From: Nonomuraea deserti
Lineage (GTDB): Bacteria; Actinomycetota; Actinomycetes; Streptosporangiales; Streptosporangiaceae
Assembly: GCF_004348685.1 (NCBI RefSeq)
Contig: NZ_SMKO01000053.1
Location: 1-51,269, forward strand
DNA length: 51,269 bases
Direction: 5' to 3'
In this document: positions 8,442 to 16,781 of the stretch, piece by piece
Position numbering within the stretch: the stretch's first letter is position 1
Layout: every line of letters begins with the position of its first letter
Translations under genes and position numbers: made by a program
Notes under the pieces: model-generated
The model's database searches: none
Told to the model about the DNA's origin: nothing
What the model saw: the letters and a program-made list of their open reading frames with translations, nothing else

Positions 8442-8480
8442 TGTGGACAACATCGGCGGCCGGGAAAGGGCTGTGGACAA
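8442..8480. promoter_or_regulatory. Two perfect DnaA boxes upstream of comEA-comEC
   Basis: TGTGGACAA occurs at 8442-8450 and 8472-8480, the reverse complement of the actinobacterial DnaA box TTGTCCACA. The copies share orientation and are exactly 30 bp apart, within the 386-bp non-coding stretch 8261-8646. They sit 180-220 bp upstream of the chosen comEA start. No AT-rich unwinding element or further boxes are seen, so this is a regulatory or titration site rather than an origin. The rest of the stretch shows no gene. Confidence 0.7.
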
Positions 8481-8646
8481 TGCTGGGGCCGCGAGACCGG
8501 CACCGACGGACGGAGGGGTGCATGGCCGAGCCCGTACGAGCGCGACGGGCGTCGAACCCGGAGGGCCGGACCCCGCGGCGGTCGGTACGGCGAGGCGAAC
8601 ACGCTCCACCCGGGTCCGCCGCGCGCATGATCAAACAACCACCGCG

Positions 8647-9258
8647 CTAGCGGCGTACTTTGAACCTCAGATGAAGCACCCGCTCCCCCTGAATGACCAC
8701 GTGGGGATCCTCCAGGAGATGCTGCCCATCGATGTCGCCGAAGTAGCGTCTGCCCGACCCGAACACCACCGGCACCACGTCCATCGCCACCTCGTCCACG
8801 AGGCCGGCAGCGAGGATCTGGCTGCCCACGTCACCAGCGTTCACCATGACGGTTCGTTCCCCGGCGAGCTCTTGGGCCCGGTCGATCGCAGCCGTCACGC
8901 CGTCGACGAAATGGTACGGCGCCTCGGGATGCCAGCCCTCGGGTTTGGGCCGGTGGGACACCACGACCACGTGGCCGCCGGCGGGCGGATGGCCCTCCCA
9001 GCCGTTCGTCAGGTCGAACAGGTTGCGGCCCATCACGCTCGTGCCGATCGCCTCCCACATCGCCTGGACGTATCCCGCCGATGCTTGTGAGACCTTGAAG
9101 GCGCTTCCCGTTCCGGAATGATCGTACTGCTGGTCCGCACCCTCGATGATCAGAGTGTCCCCGCTGAAGTACCACTCGTGGAGTGGCCCGACGTCGTCGT
9201 TCTCGTCGGCGATGAAGCCGTCCACCGACACCACGTTGTGCATGATGACCGTGCCCAC
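8647..9258 (-). CDS. Dihydrofolate reductase family protein (RibD C-terminal fold)
   Basis: A 203-aa protein of the RibD_C/YyaP-like DHFR-fold group, with the N-terminus HNVVSVDGFIADENDDVG and the nucleotide-side segments NVVVVSHRP-like (VVVVSHRPKP) and VNAGDVGSQILAAGLVDEVAMDVVPVV. These are usually NADPH-dependent reductases of unknown substrate; they are not the essential FolA. It lies 48 bp downstream of an AraC-family regulator on the same strand, which may control it. The ATG has AGGGAGGG upstream. Substrate unknown. Confidence 0.85.
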   Translation of the reverse strand: MGTVIMHNVVSVDGFIADENDDVGPLHEWYFSGDTLIIEGADQQYDHSGTGSAFKVSQASAGYVQAMWEAIGTSVMGRNLFDLTNGWEGHPPAGGHVVVVSHRPKPEGWHPEAPYHFVDGVTAAIDRAQELAGERTVMVNAGDVGSQILAAGLVDEVAMDVVPVVFGSGRRYFGDIDGQHLLEDPHVVIQGERVLHLRFKVRR

Positions 9259-9306
9259 AGACCCTCCCTCGAGTCGCCTTGCGCGTTCGCCCTCGATCTT
9301 GCCGAC

Positions 9307-10176
9307 TCAGGGCGCGGCCGGGCTTGTAAAAAATCCATCAGCGGGCATCGGACCACTGTCCGGCGGGAACCCCTGCTCGGCGGGGAATCGGCGCCGCAGG
9401 GCCAGGTATTCCGCCGGGGTGTGGCCGGTGAAGTCTCTGAATTCCCTGCTGAGGTGGGCCTGATCGAAATAGCCCGCCTCCTGAGCGAGCTCGGACCATG
9501 CAACCGGACGCAGGGCGTCCACGGAAACGATCAGGCGTGCGAAGCGATAGATCCGCGCCACCCGCTTCGGGGTGATCCCGACATGGGACGTGAACTGCGT
9601 GGCGAGGTGATTGCCGCTCACCCCTGCGGCATCGGCCAGCGCACTGACCGGAACCACGCCGTGGGAAGTCTCCAGACGCCCGCCTGTGCGCTGGACCAGG
9701 CGCAGACCGCGCGACGGCGCATCGGCAAGTCGTGATCGTAGCTCCTCCTCCACCACCCGCAGTGTCCGGGTGGCCGATGCGAGGTCGCCGACGCGGTTGC
9801 GAATCCTGTCCAGAGCCCGTGGCCAGACGGCGTCGACCGGCACCCATCGGTCCCGCAGCTCGGTCACCGGCCCATCGACGAACGGCGAGAGCCCCCAAGG
9901 CTTGAAGTGCGCTCCGACGAGCCGCACCCGTGGGGGATACTCCAACAGGAAGCGCCTGGTCCATATGCCCATGAACCACCCATCGGTGAACACTGCCGAC
10001 GGCACCGACGGGTCGGAATCACGCAGGCGGACGGGTCCGCCCAGGTTGACGAACAGGTGTGCCGACGGCATCGGCGGGACGTTCATCCAGCGGTGGCTCG
10101 GCACCCCCGTCAGGCAGTAGATGTCATCGATGAACCGGTCGAGCGGCGGGGCGGGCACTCGGCCGACGTAGTCCAT
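9307..10176 (-). CDS. AraC family transcriptional regulator
   Basis: A 289-aa protein. The N-terminal sensing half (about 1-165) begins VGRVPAPPLDRFIDDIYCL, as in the group of AraC proteins that sit beside small detoxification enzymes. The C-terminal half carries two helix-turn-helix motifs: VSALADAAGVSGNHLATQF and the signature SELAQEAGYFDQAHLSREF, ending FTGHTPAEYLALRRRF. It is transcribed just ahead of the DHFR-fold gene. Ligand unknown. Confidence 0.92.
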   Translation of the reverse strand: MDYVGRVPAPPLDRFIDDIYCLTGVPSHRWMNVPPMPSAHLFVNLGGPVRLRDSDPSVPSAVFTDGWFMGIWTRRFLLEYPPRVRLVGAHFKPWGLSPFVDGPVTELRDRWVPVDAVWPRALDRIRNRVGDLASATRTLRVVEEELRSRLADAPSRGLRLVQRTGGRLETSHGVVPVSALADAAGVSGNHLATQFTSHVGITPKRVARIYRFARLIVSVDALRPVAWSELAQEAGYFDQAHLSREFRDFTGHTPAEYLALRRRFPAEQGFPPDSGPMPADGFFTSPAAP

Positions 10177-10251
10177 GGACTCAGTGTGGCCGACGAGGGT
10201 CGCTCACCCTCAACGGTGGCCTCCCTCACCATCGGATGTGAGCCGCACAGA

Positions 10252-10276
10252 CTGCCGGTGTGTCGTCCGCCGGCAG
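10252..10276 (-). terminator. Probable terminator hairpin of degV
   Basis: CTGCCGG (10252-10258) and CCGGCAG (10270-10276) form a 7-bp stem with an 11-nt loop, 6 bp past the degV stop. There is no T-tract, which is common in high-GC terminators. The spacer 10177-10282 holds nothing else I can name. Confidence 0.45.
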
Positions 10277-10282
10277 CGAACG

Positions 10283-11104
10283 TCAGTGGTCAGCGTGCTG
10301 GAGTGCGGCGACGGTCAGGCCGAGCATGCCGGGCCCCGCGTGGGCGCCGATCACCGCCCCCACCTCGACCACCCGCAGCTCCGCCCATGAGGGCATCCGC
10401 TTGGACAGCCGCTCGGCCAGCGCCCGGGCGCGTTCCCGGGCCTGCAGGTGCTGCACCGCCACCTCCACCGGCCCCTTGCCCGCCGCCTCCACGGCCAGGT
10501 CTTCGAGCCGGGCGATGGCGCGCGACGAGGTGCGGACCTTCTCGAGGAGGGAGATCTGGCCGTCCACGATGTGGAGCAGCGGCTTGATCATCAGGGCCGA
10601 CCCGAAGAGGGAGGCCGCGGTGCCGATGCGGCCGCTGCGGCGCAGGTAATCGAGGGTGTCGACGTAGAAGAACGTGCGGGTGGCCGCCACGCGGCTGCGG
10701 GCAGCCGAGGCGACCTCCTCCAGGGAGGCCCCGCCGGCGGCGGCGCGCGCCGCCGCGAGGACCGGGTAGCCGAGGCCCATCGCGATGGAGCGGCTGTCGA
10801 CCACCTCCACCGGTACGGAGGCGTCGGAGGCGGCCGCCAGGGCGGACTCGGCGGTGCCGGACATCGCGGCCGAGAGGTGGACCGACACGATGCCCGTGGC
10901 GCCCGCGGCGGCCAGGGAGGCGTAGCAGGAGGCGAACGTGGCGGGCGCGGGCCTGGAGGTGGTGACGGAGGCGAGGTCGCCGGTGAAGGAGCCCTCGTCA
11001 TGTGGCACGCCCTTGGCGATCACCTGGACGGGCACGACCGTGACCCGCGGCACGGGCGGCAGGTAGGCGGTTGAGTCGGTGACGACGGCGACCGTGGGCG
11101 GCAT
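10283..11104 (-). CDS. DegV family fatty-acid-binding protein
   Basis: A 273-aa protein from the ATG at 11104. It begins VAVVTDSTAYLPP, the DegV fold signature, followed by GTGIVSVHLSAAMSGTAESA-like segments (ligand-contact serines), FFYVDTLDYLRRSGRIG and a C-terminal GAVIGAHAGPGMLGL. DegV/FakB proteins bind a fatty acid and present it to a fatty-acid kinase. No kinase lies here. degV upstream of comEA-comEC-holA on the same strand matches the order seen in mycobacteria. The start lies 14 bp from the hutI stop, so the two are probably co-transcribed. An upstream in-frame stretch belongs to a shadow of hutI. Confidence 0.92.
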   Translation of the reverse strand: MPPTVAVVTDSTAYLPPVPRVTVVPVQVIAKGVPHDEGSFTGDLASVTTSRPAPATFASCYASLAAAGATGIVSVHLSAAMSGTAESALAAASDASVPVEVVDSRSIAMGLGYPVLAAARAAAGGASLEEVASAARSRVAATRTFFYVDTLDYLRRSGRIGTAASLFGSALMIKPLLHIVDGQISLLEKVRTSSRAIARLEDLAVEAAGKGPVEVAVQHLQARERARALAERLSKRMPSWAELRVVEVGAVIGAHAGPGMLGLTVAALQHADH

Positions 11105-11118
11105 GTCCCGGGGGTCAG

Positions 11119-12327
11119 TTACTGGACAGGGGTGCCGCCCCGCCACACCCGGCGCGGCTGGAGGCCGAAGGACCAGGCGAAGGCGCCCTCGTGGTCGGCG
11201 TCCCACTGCACGATGTCGGCCAGCCGGCCAGGGGCCAGCACGCCGCGGTCGGGAGCGCCCAGGACGGTGGCGCCGCCGAGGGTGGCCGCGCGGAGCGCGT
11301 CGTTGACGCTCATCCCGAACGCCGACACCGCCATGGCGATGACCAGGGCCATCGAGGTGATGCCGCAGTAGCCGGGGTTGTGGTCGCTGCCGAGCGCGAT
11401 CTGCACGCCGTGCTTGATCATCTGGCGGACCGGCGGGAGGTGGCCGCGCTGCAGGGCGGTAGCGGGGCAGACGACGGCGGGCACCCCGTAGCGGGACATG
11501 ATGGCGATGTCCTCGTCGGACATGTGGTGCAGCCCGTCGGCGGAGGCGCAGCCGAGCTCGGCGGCCAGCTGGACGGCGCCGCGGCGGCTGTACTGGCCGG
11601 CGTGGATGCGCGGCAGCAGGCCGACGTTGCGGCCGGAGGCGAGGACCCAGCGGGACTCCTCGGTGGTGAAGTGGCCCTCGTCGCAGTAGACGTCGACGCT
11701 GTCGGCGCCCGCGGCCGCGGCGTCGGCGCACCAGGAGCCGACGGCCTCGACGTATTCGCGCTGCCGGCCGAAGTATTCCGGCGGGACCACGTGCGCCGCG
11801 AGGAAGGTGACGTGCACCCGCGGCATCATCGGCTCCTTCTCCAGCTCGCGCAGGAGCCGCACGTCGGCCAGCTCGCCATCGCGGGTGAGGTGGTAGCCGG
11901 TCTTGGCCTCGACGGTGGTGGTGCCGCTGAGCAGCCAGTCGCGCAGCCGCTCGCGCACGCCGTTGCAGAGCGTCCAGGGGTCGGTGCCGCGGGTCACGGT
12001 GACGGTGGAGCCCACGCCGCCGCCTGCCGCGGTGATCGACGCGGACGTGGACCCGCCGGTGCGGATGGCCAGCTCGGCGTAGCGGTTGCCGGCGTAGACC
12101 GGGTGGGTGTGGGCGTCGATGAGGCCGGGCGTGACGAGGGCGCCACCCAGGTTTTCGACGTGGTCGACGTCGACGATGTCGTCGACGACTCCGGGCACCG
12201 TCTGCGGCAGGTCGGGCGCGCGCCCGACCCACGCGATGCGGTCGTTGTGCACGAGGATGGCGGCGTTGCTCAGGACTTCGTTGCCGGTCCAGAGACGGCC
12301 GATGTTGGTCAGCAGCCGAACGGTCAC
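11119..12327 (-). CDS. hutI: Imidazolonepropionase
   Basis: About 402 aa from the GTG at 12327 (an ATG at 12369 would add 14 atypical residues and lacks a ribosome site; GGGGCGG precedes the GTG). It hydrolyses imidazolone-5-propanoate to formimino-glutamate in histidine breakdown. Visible features are the metal-binding DAHTHPVYAGNR, the AKTGYHL and TFLAAHVVPPEY stretches, DVYCDEGHF, and the C-terminal ALGSDHNPGYCG with the metal-ligand Asp. Family and length are normal. No hutH or hutU lies nearby, so the pathway genes are split. It is followed by degV 14 bp later. Confidence 0.9.
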   Translation of the reverse strand: MTVRLLTNIGRLWTGNEVLSNAAILVHNDRIAWVGRAPDLPQTVPGVVDDIVDVDHVENLGGALVTPGLIDAHTHPVYAGNRYAELAIRTGGSTSASITAAGGGVGSTVTVTRGTDPWTLCNGVRERLRDWLLSGTTTVEAKTGYHLTRDGELADVRLLRELEKEPMMPRVHVTFLAAHVVPPEYFGRQREYVEAVGSWCADAAAAGADSVDVYCDEGHFTTEESRWVLASGRNVGLLPRIHAGQYSRRGAVQLAAELGCASADGLHHMSDEDIAIMSRYGVPAVVCPATALQRGHLPPVRQMIKHGVQIALGSDHNPGYCGITSMALVIAMAVSAFGMSVNDALRAATLGGATVLGAPDRGVLAPGRLADIVQWDADHEGAFAWSFGLQPRRVWRGGTPVQ

Positions 12328-12479
12328 CGCATCACCGCCCCGCGAGAGCCTCTGCCCGTTTCCCGGCATGGCCCCAGCGCCCAGCGCACGGCCTGCGCCG
12401 CGCCCACTGAGTCCGCTCCGGGTCCGGACGACATGGGGGGTCTCCTGCTCTAGTCCGCGTCATGCTGTGCGGTGACCGT

Positions 12480-12504
12480 ATCGCCGGAGACATGATCCGG
12501 CGAT
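12480..12504. promoter_or_regulatory. Perfect inverted repeat upstream of hutI
   Basis: ATCGCCGGA (12480-12488) and TCCGGCGAT (12496-12504) form a perfect 9-bp dyad with a 7-bp centre, about 150 bp upstream of the hutI start. It could be an operator for hutI-degV. It lies in the 486-bp non-coding stretch 12328-12813, which is visibly less GC-rich than its surroundings. A 77-codon minus-strand frame at 12515-12748 in this stretch has no recognisable features and I do not call it. Confidence 0.4.
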
Positions 12505-12732
12505 TTCAGTTCAGTTACGTTATTTCACAGGCTGGGCCGCTGTACAGGGTTATTCGGAAGAAAGACCACTGATCCCATCCGTCACCCAGCCCTGCCTTGT
12601 CCCCATGGCCCCCGCTGACGACTTTCACACCACTGGTCATCATCCGAAACCCAGAACCCGAACCCAAAATGCAGACCAACGTTAGGTCTGGCCAATGGTA
12701 GCAACCCCAGGGTGCGGGGACCACTGCCGCTT

Positions 12733-12771
12733 TTGGGCAGCTCTGCACGCTTTGAGGCGAGAGCTGCCCAA
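12733..12771 (-). terminator. Hairpin downstream of hflX, likely terminator
   Basis: TTGGGCAGCTCT (12733-12744) and AGAGCTGCCCAA (12760-12771) are perfect 12-bp inverted repeats around a 15-nt loop. The structure starts 42 bp past the hflX stop and is the obvious terminator candidate for it, though there is no T-tract on the hflX strand. Confidence 0.5.
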
Positions 12772-12813
12772 CCGCTCCGCGATATACCGGCGGGCGCCGG
12801 CCTCCCCGGGACC

Positions 12814-14286
12814 CTAGGAGACGCGTTCGACCGGCTTGCCCACCCGCGCCAGCTCCTGCGACAGGCTGGGCAGCACGCGGGCGTGGAGGATCGTGCCGTC
12901 CTCGACGTGCTCGACGGAGAGCACCTCGCCCTCCTTGTGGGCGCGCGAGATCAGGTCACCCCTGTCGTACGGCACCAGCAGGTTGACCTCGTGGTCGAGC
13001 CGCGGCAGCTCCCGGTCGATGAGCGACATGAGCTCGGGGATGCCCTTGCCCGTGCGGGCCGACACCACGATGCTGTCGCGCTCGCGCCGGAGGATCCGGT
13101 CGACCACTTCCTGATCGGCCAGGTCGGCCTTGTTGATCACGACGATCTCGCGGATGCCGGCGGCGCCCTCGATGTCGGCGAGCACCTCGCGCACGGCCGC
13201 CAGCTGACCCTCGGGGTCGGGGTGGGAGCCGTCGACGACGTGCAGGATCAGGTCGGCGTCGGCCACCTCTTCCAGCGTGGAACGGAACGCCTCGACGAGC
13301 TGGTGCGGCAGGTGCCGGACGAAGCCGACGGTGTCGGCGATCGTGAACAGCCGGCCCTCGGGCGTGCGCGCCCGGCGCACGGTCGGGTCGAGGGTCGCGA
13401 ACAGCGCGTCCTCCACCAGCACGCCGGCGCCGGTGACGCGGTTGAGCAGCGAGGACTTGCCCGCGTTGGTGTAGCCGGCGATCGCCACGGCCGGGACCTC
13501 GCGCCGCTGGCGCTGGTAGCGCATGGTGTCACGCGAGGTGGACATGCTGCCGATCTGGCGGCGCAGCTTGGCCATGCGCTCGCGGATGCGCCGGCGGTCG
13601 AGCTCGATCTTGGTCTCACCCGGGCCGCGGCCGCCGATGCCGACGCCGCCCGCGGCGCGCCCGCCGACCTGCCGGGACAGGTTGCCACCCCAGCCGCGCA
13701 GGCGGGGCAGCAGGTATTGGAGCTGCGCCAGCTCGACCTGGGCCTTGCCCTCGCGGCTCTTGGCGTGCTGGGCGAAGATGTCGAGGATCAGCGCGGTGCG
13801 GTCGATCACCTTGACCTTGACCGTCTCCTCGAGCTGGCGGAGCTGGCCAGGGGTCAGCTCGCCGTCGCAGATCACGGTGTCGGCGGCGGTCGACTCGACC
13901 ACGTCGCGCAGCTCGAGGGCCTTGCCCGAGCCGATGTAGGTCGCCGGGTCGGGCTTCTGGCGGCGCTGGATCAGGCCGTCGAGCACCTCGGACCCGGCCG
14001 TCTCGGCCAGGAGCTTGAGCTCCAGTAGCGAGTTCTCGGCATCTTCGACGGTGCCGGAGGTCCAGACGCCGACCAGGACGACCCGCTCGAGCCGCAACTT
14101 CCGGTATTCGACCTCGGAGACATCTTGGAGTTCGGTGGACAGGCCCACCACGCGGCGTAGCGCCTGGCGCTCCTCGAGGTCCATGTCGCCGGTTTCGTAC
14201 GCGTCGAGCGTGGAATATTCGTGCATTCGTGTCATCTCTATGAGGAAACGTCTGGACACCACGGTGTCTTCCCACGATGGTGGCAT
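12814..14286 (-). CDS. hflX: GTPase HflX (ribosome-splitting)
   Basis: A 490-aa cytoplasmic GTPase that binds and splits stalled 50S/70S ribosomes. It has an N-terminal HflX domain (about 50-190, ending in the coiled segment AQVELAQLQYLLPRLRGWGGN), a Gly-rich linker GRGPGETKIELDRRRIR, and a G domain with G1 GYTNAGKSS (271-279), G3 DTVGF (318-322) and G4 NKAD (385-388). The ATG at 14286 has AGGG 9 nt upstream; an internal ATG at 14235 lacks one. In mycobacteria hflX directly follows miaA-dapF; here those genes lie about 31 kb to the right on the same strand. Confidence 0.96.
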   Translation of the reverse strand: MPPSWEDTVVSRRFLIEMTRMHEYSTLDAYETGDMDLEERQALRRVVGLSTELQDVSEVEYRKLRLERVVLVGVWTSGTVEDAENSLLELKLLAETAGSEVLDGLIQRRQKPDPATYIGSGKALELRDVVESTAADTVICDGELTPGQLRQLEETVKVKVIDRTALILDIFAQHAKSREGKAQVELAQLQYLLPRLRGWGGNLSRQVGGRAAGGVGIGGRGPGETKIELDRRRIRERMAKLRRQIGSMSTSRDTMRYQRQRREVPAVAIAGYTNAGKSSLLNRVTGAGVLVEDALFATLDPTVRRARTPEGRLFTIADTVGFVRHLPHQLVEAFRSTLEEVADADLILHVVDGSHPDPEGQLAAVREVLADIEGAAGIREIVVINKADLADQEVVDRILRRERDSIVVSARTGKGIPELMSLIDRELPRLDHEVNLLVPYDRGDLISRAHKEGEVLSVEHVEDGTILHARVLPSLSQELARVGKPVERVS

Positions 14287-14310
14287 GACATCCCTGGCGC
14301 AATCACCTGG

Positions 14311-15003
14311 TTATCCCGGTTCCACGTCGACGTTGCCCGAACCCGCCGTCACCGAGATCTTGTGCGGCGCGGAACCGTCGTTGTCGACCTTGATGTTCTC
14401 GTCGCCGGATCCCACGTCGGTCGTCACCGCGTACTTGCCCGCCGGCACGACGAGCCTCGTGTCGCCCGAGCCGGTCTTCAGCCGCGCGTCGTCCGGGGCG
14501 CTGCGGTACTTCAGCTCGATGTTCCCCGACCCCGCCTCGGCGTACACCTTCTTGCCACCGAGGCCGGCGGCGTCGACGTCGCCCGAGCCGAGCTTCACGT
14601 CGATCATCCCGGTCAGGTCCCTGAGCGTGATGTTGCCCGAGCCGGCATCGAGGTCGACGGCCAGCCCTTTGGGGACCTCGATCTTGTAGTCGACGCTGCA
14701 GCTGCCGAAGTTCGACGGGCAGTCGTAGGTGAGGAACAGCGCCTCCCCCTCGACCTTGTGCTCGGGGGCGGGCTTGTCGTCGCCGCGCCAGCGGAGCGTC
14801 TCGGTGACGCGGACGGCGGCGCCGTCGGTCTCCGTGATCACGGCGTCGCCCGCACCGCTCTCCAGCCGCAGCTTGGTGACCTTCTCCGTCACCTGGTAGG
14901 ACGCGGTGTCCTGCTCGGTGGGGCCCCCGATGTTCGCGAGCCCGCACCCGGTCAGCGCCAATGCGGAGGCCAGCAGCCCGCCCGCGATCGCCATCGTTCT
15001 CAT
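14311..15003 (-). CDS. DUF4097-type beta-repeat lipoprotein
   Basis: A 230-aa exported lipoprotein from the ATG at 15003, which has AAAGG 10 nt upstream. The signal peptide ends in lipobox LTGC. The mature part contains six GSG(N/D) motifs spaced about 20 residues apart (AGSGNITL, LGSGDVDA, AGSGNIEL, TGSGDTRL, VGSGDENI, AGSGNVDV), typical of DUF4097/DUF2807-like right-handed beta-helices. Function unknown; such proteins act at the cell surface, sometimes with envelope-stress systems. The gene is divergent from aceB. Confidence 0.85.
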   Translation of the reverse strand: MRTMAIAGGLLASALALTGCGLANIGGPTEQDTASYQVTEKVTKLRLESGAGDAVITETDGAAVRVTETLRWRGDDKPAPEHKVEGEALFLTYDCPSNFGSCSVDYKIEVPKGLAVDLDAGSGNITLRDLTGMIDVKLGSGDVDAAGLGGKKVYAEAGSGNIELKYRSAPDDARLKTGSGDTRLVVPAGKYAVTTDVGSGDENIKVDNDGSAPHKISVTAGSGNVDVEPG

Positions 15004-15115
15004 GCCCCGCATCCTTTCGCGGCGCGGCGCCCGCCCACATCGGGGATGCCCCGGACGATCCCCCGGAGGAACCCCGTCTTTGACCGGGCAAGGACCGTAA
15101 GGGTAGCGTCGATTC

Positions 15116-15163
15116 CATAATCCAGAAGTCGTTTTCCACATCGCGAAAAAGTGCAGAAAGAGG
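15116..15163 (+). promoter_or_regulatory. aceB upstream region with dyad and ribosome site
   Basis: This is an AT-richer patch between the lipoprotein gene and aceB. TTTTC (15132-15136) and GAAAA (15145-15149) form a short dyad with an 8-bp centre. AAAGAGG (15157-15163) is the ribosome site, 4 nt before the ATG. The dyad is a candidate operator for the IclR regulator encoded at the end of the cluster; this is speculative. Confidence 0.3.
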
Positions 15164-15167
15164 TCCC

Positions 15168-16745
15168 ATGGAGATCACCGGCCCGATGCTCGACCGGTTC
15201 GACGAGATCCTCACGCCGGAGGCGCAGGCGTTCGTGGCGACTCTCCAGCGCGAGTTCGACGCCAGGCGGCTGGAGCTGCTGGAGGCCCGCCGGACGCGGC
15301 AGGCGGAGCTGTCGGCCGGCGCCATGCTCGACTTCCTGCCGGAGACGAAGGAGATCAGGGAGGGCGACTGGCAGGTCGCCTCCCCTGCGCCCGGCCTTGA
15401 GGACCGCCGCGTCGAGATCACCGGCCCCGTCGACAAGAAGATGACCATCAACGCGCTCAACTCCGGCGCCAAGGTCTGGCTGGCCGACTTCGAGGACGCC
15501 AACTCGCCGCTCTGGGAGAACTGCGTGAGCGGCCACATCAACCTGCGCGACGCGCTCGACCGCACGATCGACTTCGAGTCCGGCGGCAAGACGTACGCGC
15601 TGCGCCCCGACGACGAGCTGGCCACGGTCGTGGTGCGGCCTCGCGGATGGCACCTGGGCGAGAAGCACGCCCAGGTCGACGGGCGTCCGGTCGCGGCGGC
15701 GCTGTTCGACTTCGGCCTCTACTTCTTCCACTGCGCCCAGCGGCAGCTCGACAAGGGCAAGGGCCCGTACTTCTACCTGCCCAAGATCGAGTCGCACCTG
15801 GAGGCGCGGCTCTGGAACGACGTCTTCACCCGGGCGCAGGAACTGCTCGGCATCCCGCACGGCACGATCAGGGCGACCGTGCTCATCGAGACCTACCCGG
15901 CGGCGTTCGAGATGGAGGAGATCCTCTACGAGCTGCGCGACCACTCCGCGGGGCTCAACGCCGGCCGCTGGGACTACCTGTTCAGCGTGATCAAGAAGTT
16001 CCGCACCAGGGGCAGGGAGTTCCTGCTGCCCGAGCGGAACGCGGTGACGATGACCGCGCCGTTCATGCGCGCGTACACCGAACTGCTGGTGCGCACGTGT
16101 CACAAGCGCGGCGCGCACGCCGTCGGCGGGATGGCGGCGTTCATCCCCTCGCGGCGTGACCCCGAGGTGAACGCGGTGGCGCTGGAGAAGGTGCGGGCCG
16201 ACAAGACGCGCGAGTCCGGCGACGGGTTCGACGGGTCGTGGGTGGCGCACCCCGACCTGGTGCCGGTCTGCCGCGAGGTGTTCGACGGCGTGCTGGGGTC
16301 GCGGCCCAACCAGCTCGACAGGCTGCGCGAGGACGTCAGCGTGTCCGCCGCCGACCTGCTGGCGGTCTCGGAGACGCCCGGCGAGATCACGGAGGCGGGG
16401 CTGCGCAACAACGTGGACGTGGCGCTGCGCTACCTCGCCGCCTGGATGGGCGGGCTGGGCGCGGTGGCGATCCACAACCTCATGGAGGACGCCGCCACGG
16501 CGGAGATCTCCCGCTCGCAGATCTGGCAGTGGATCCACAACGACATCGAGCTCGCCGACACGGGCGCGCGGGTGACGAAGGAGCTGGTCGAGCAGATCAT
16601 CGCGGAAGAGCTGGCCAAGATCGCGCAGGAGCCGGGCTACGACGAGGGCCTGTACGCCCAGGCCACCGCGCTGTTCAAGGAGGTCGCGCTGGATGACGAT
16701 TTCGCGGAGTTCCTGACTCTTCCGGCATATGCTCAAATGCCATAG
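15168..16745 (+). CDS. aceB: Malate synthase A
   Basis: A 525-aa enzyme that condenses glyoxylate with acetyl-CoA to give malate and CoA. The length fits the A isoform. Seen are [12 protein letters not shown], the active-site [14 protein letters not shown] (Arg near 157), [32 protein letters not shown] and [10 protein letters not shown]. It leads a co-directional cluster with glcDEF, whose product is glyoxylate, so the local role is probably assimilation of glycolate-derived glyoxylate. No classical isocitrate lyase is encoded next to it. The ATG has AAAGAGG close upstream. Confidence 0.97.
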   Translation: MEITGPMLDRFDEILTPEAQAFVATLQREFDARRLELLEARRTRQAELSAGAMLDFLPETKEIREGDWQVASPAPGLEDRRVEITGPVDKKMTINALNSGAKVWLADFEDANSPLWENCVSGHINLRDALDRTIDFESGGKTYALRPDDELATVVVRPRGWHLGEKHAQVDGRPVAAALFDFGLYFFHCAQRQLDKGKGPYFYLPKIESHLEARLWNDVFTRAQELLGIPHGTIRATVLIETYPAAFEMEEILYELRDHSAGLNAGRWDYLFSVIKKFRTRGREFLLPERNAVTMTAPFMRAYTELLVRTCHKRGAHAVGGMAAFIPSRRDPEVNAVALEKVRADKTRESGDGFDGSWVAHPDLVPVCREVFDGVLGSRPNQLDRLREDVSVSAADLLAVSETPGEITEAGLRNNVDVALRYLAAWMGGLGAVAIHNLMEDAATAEISRSQIWQWIHNDIELADTGARVTKELVEQIIAEELAKIAQEPGYDEGLYAQATALFKEVALDDDFAEFLTLPAYAQMP

Positions 16746-16781
16746 GAAAGGCAGATACCTACAGGAAAAGGGGGATCGGTG

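Noticed and set aside
8442..8480. Chromosomal origin of replication
   Set aside because: Only two DnaA boxes, no AT-rich element, and no dnaA/dnaN/gyrB neighbours.
8261..8638. Upstream extension of comEA to 8638
   Set aside because: The extension is basic low-complexity sequence and would cover both DnaA boxes; no family similarity. The start remains uncertain.
12515..12748. 77-codon minus-strand frame upstream of hutI
   Set aside because: No ribosome site, no recognisable features; it lies in a region with promoter-like and terminator-like structures.
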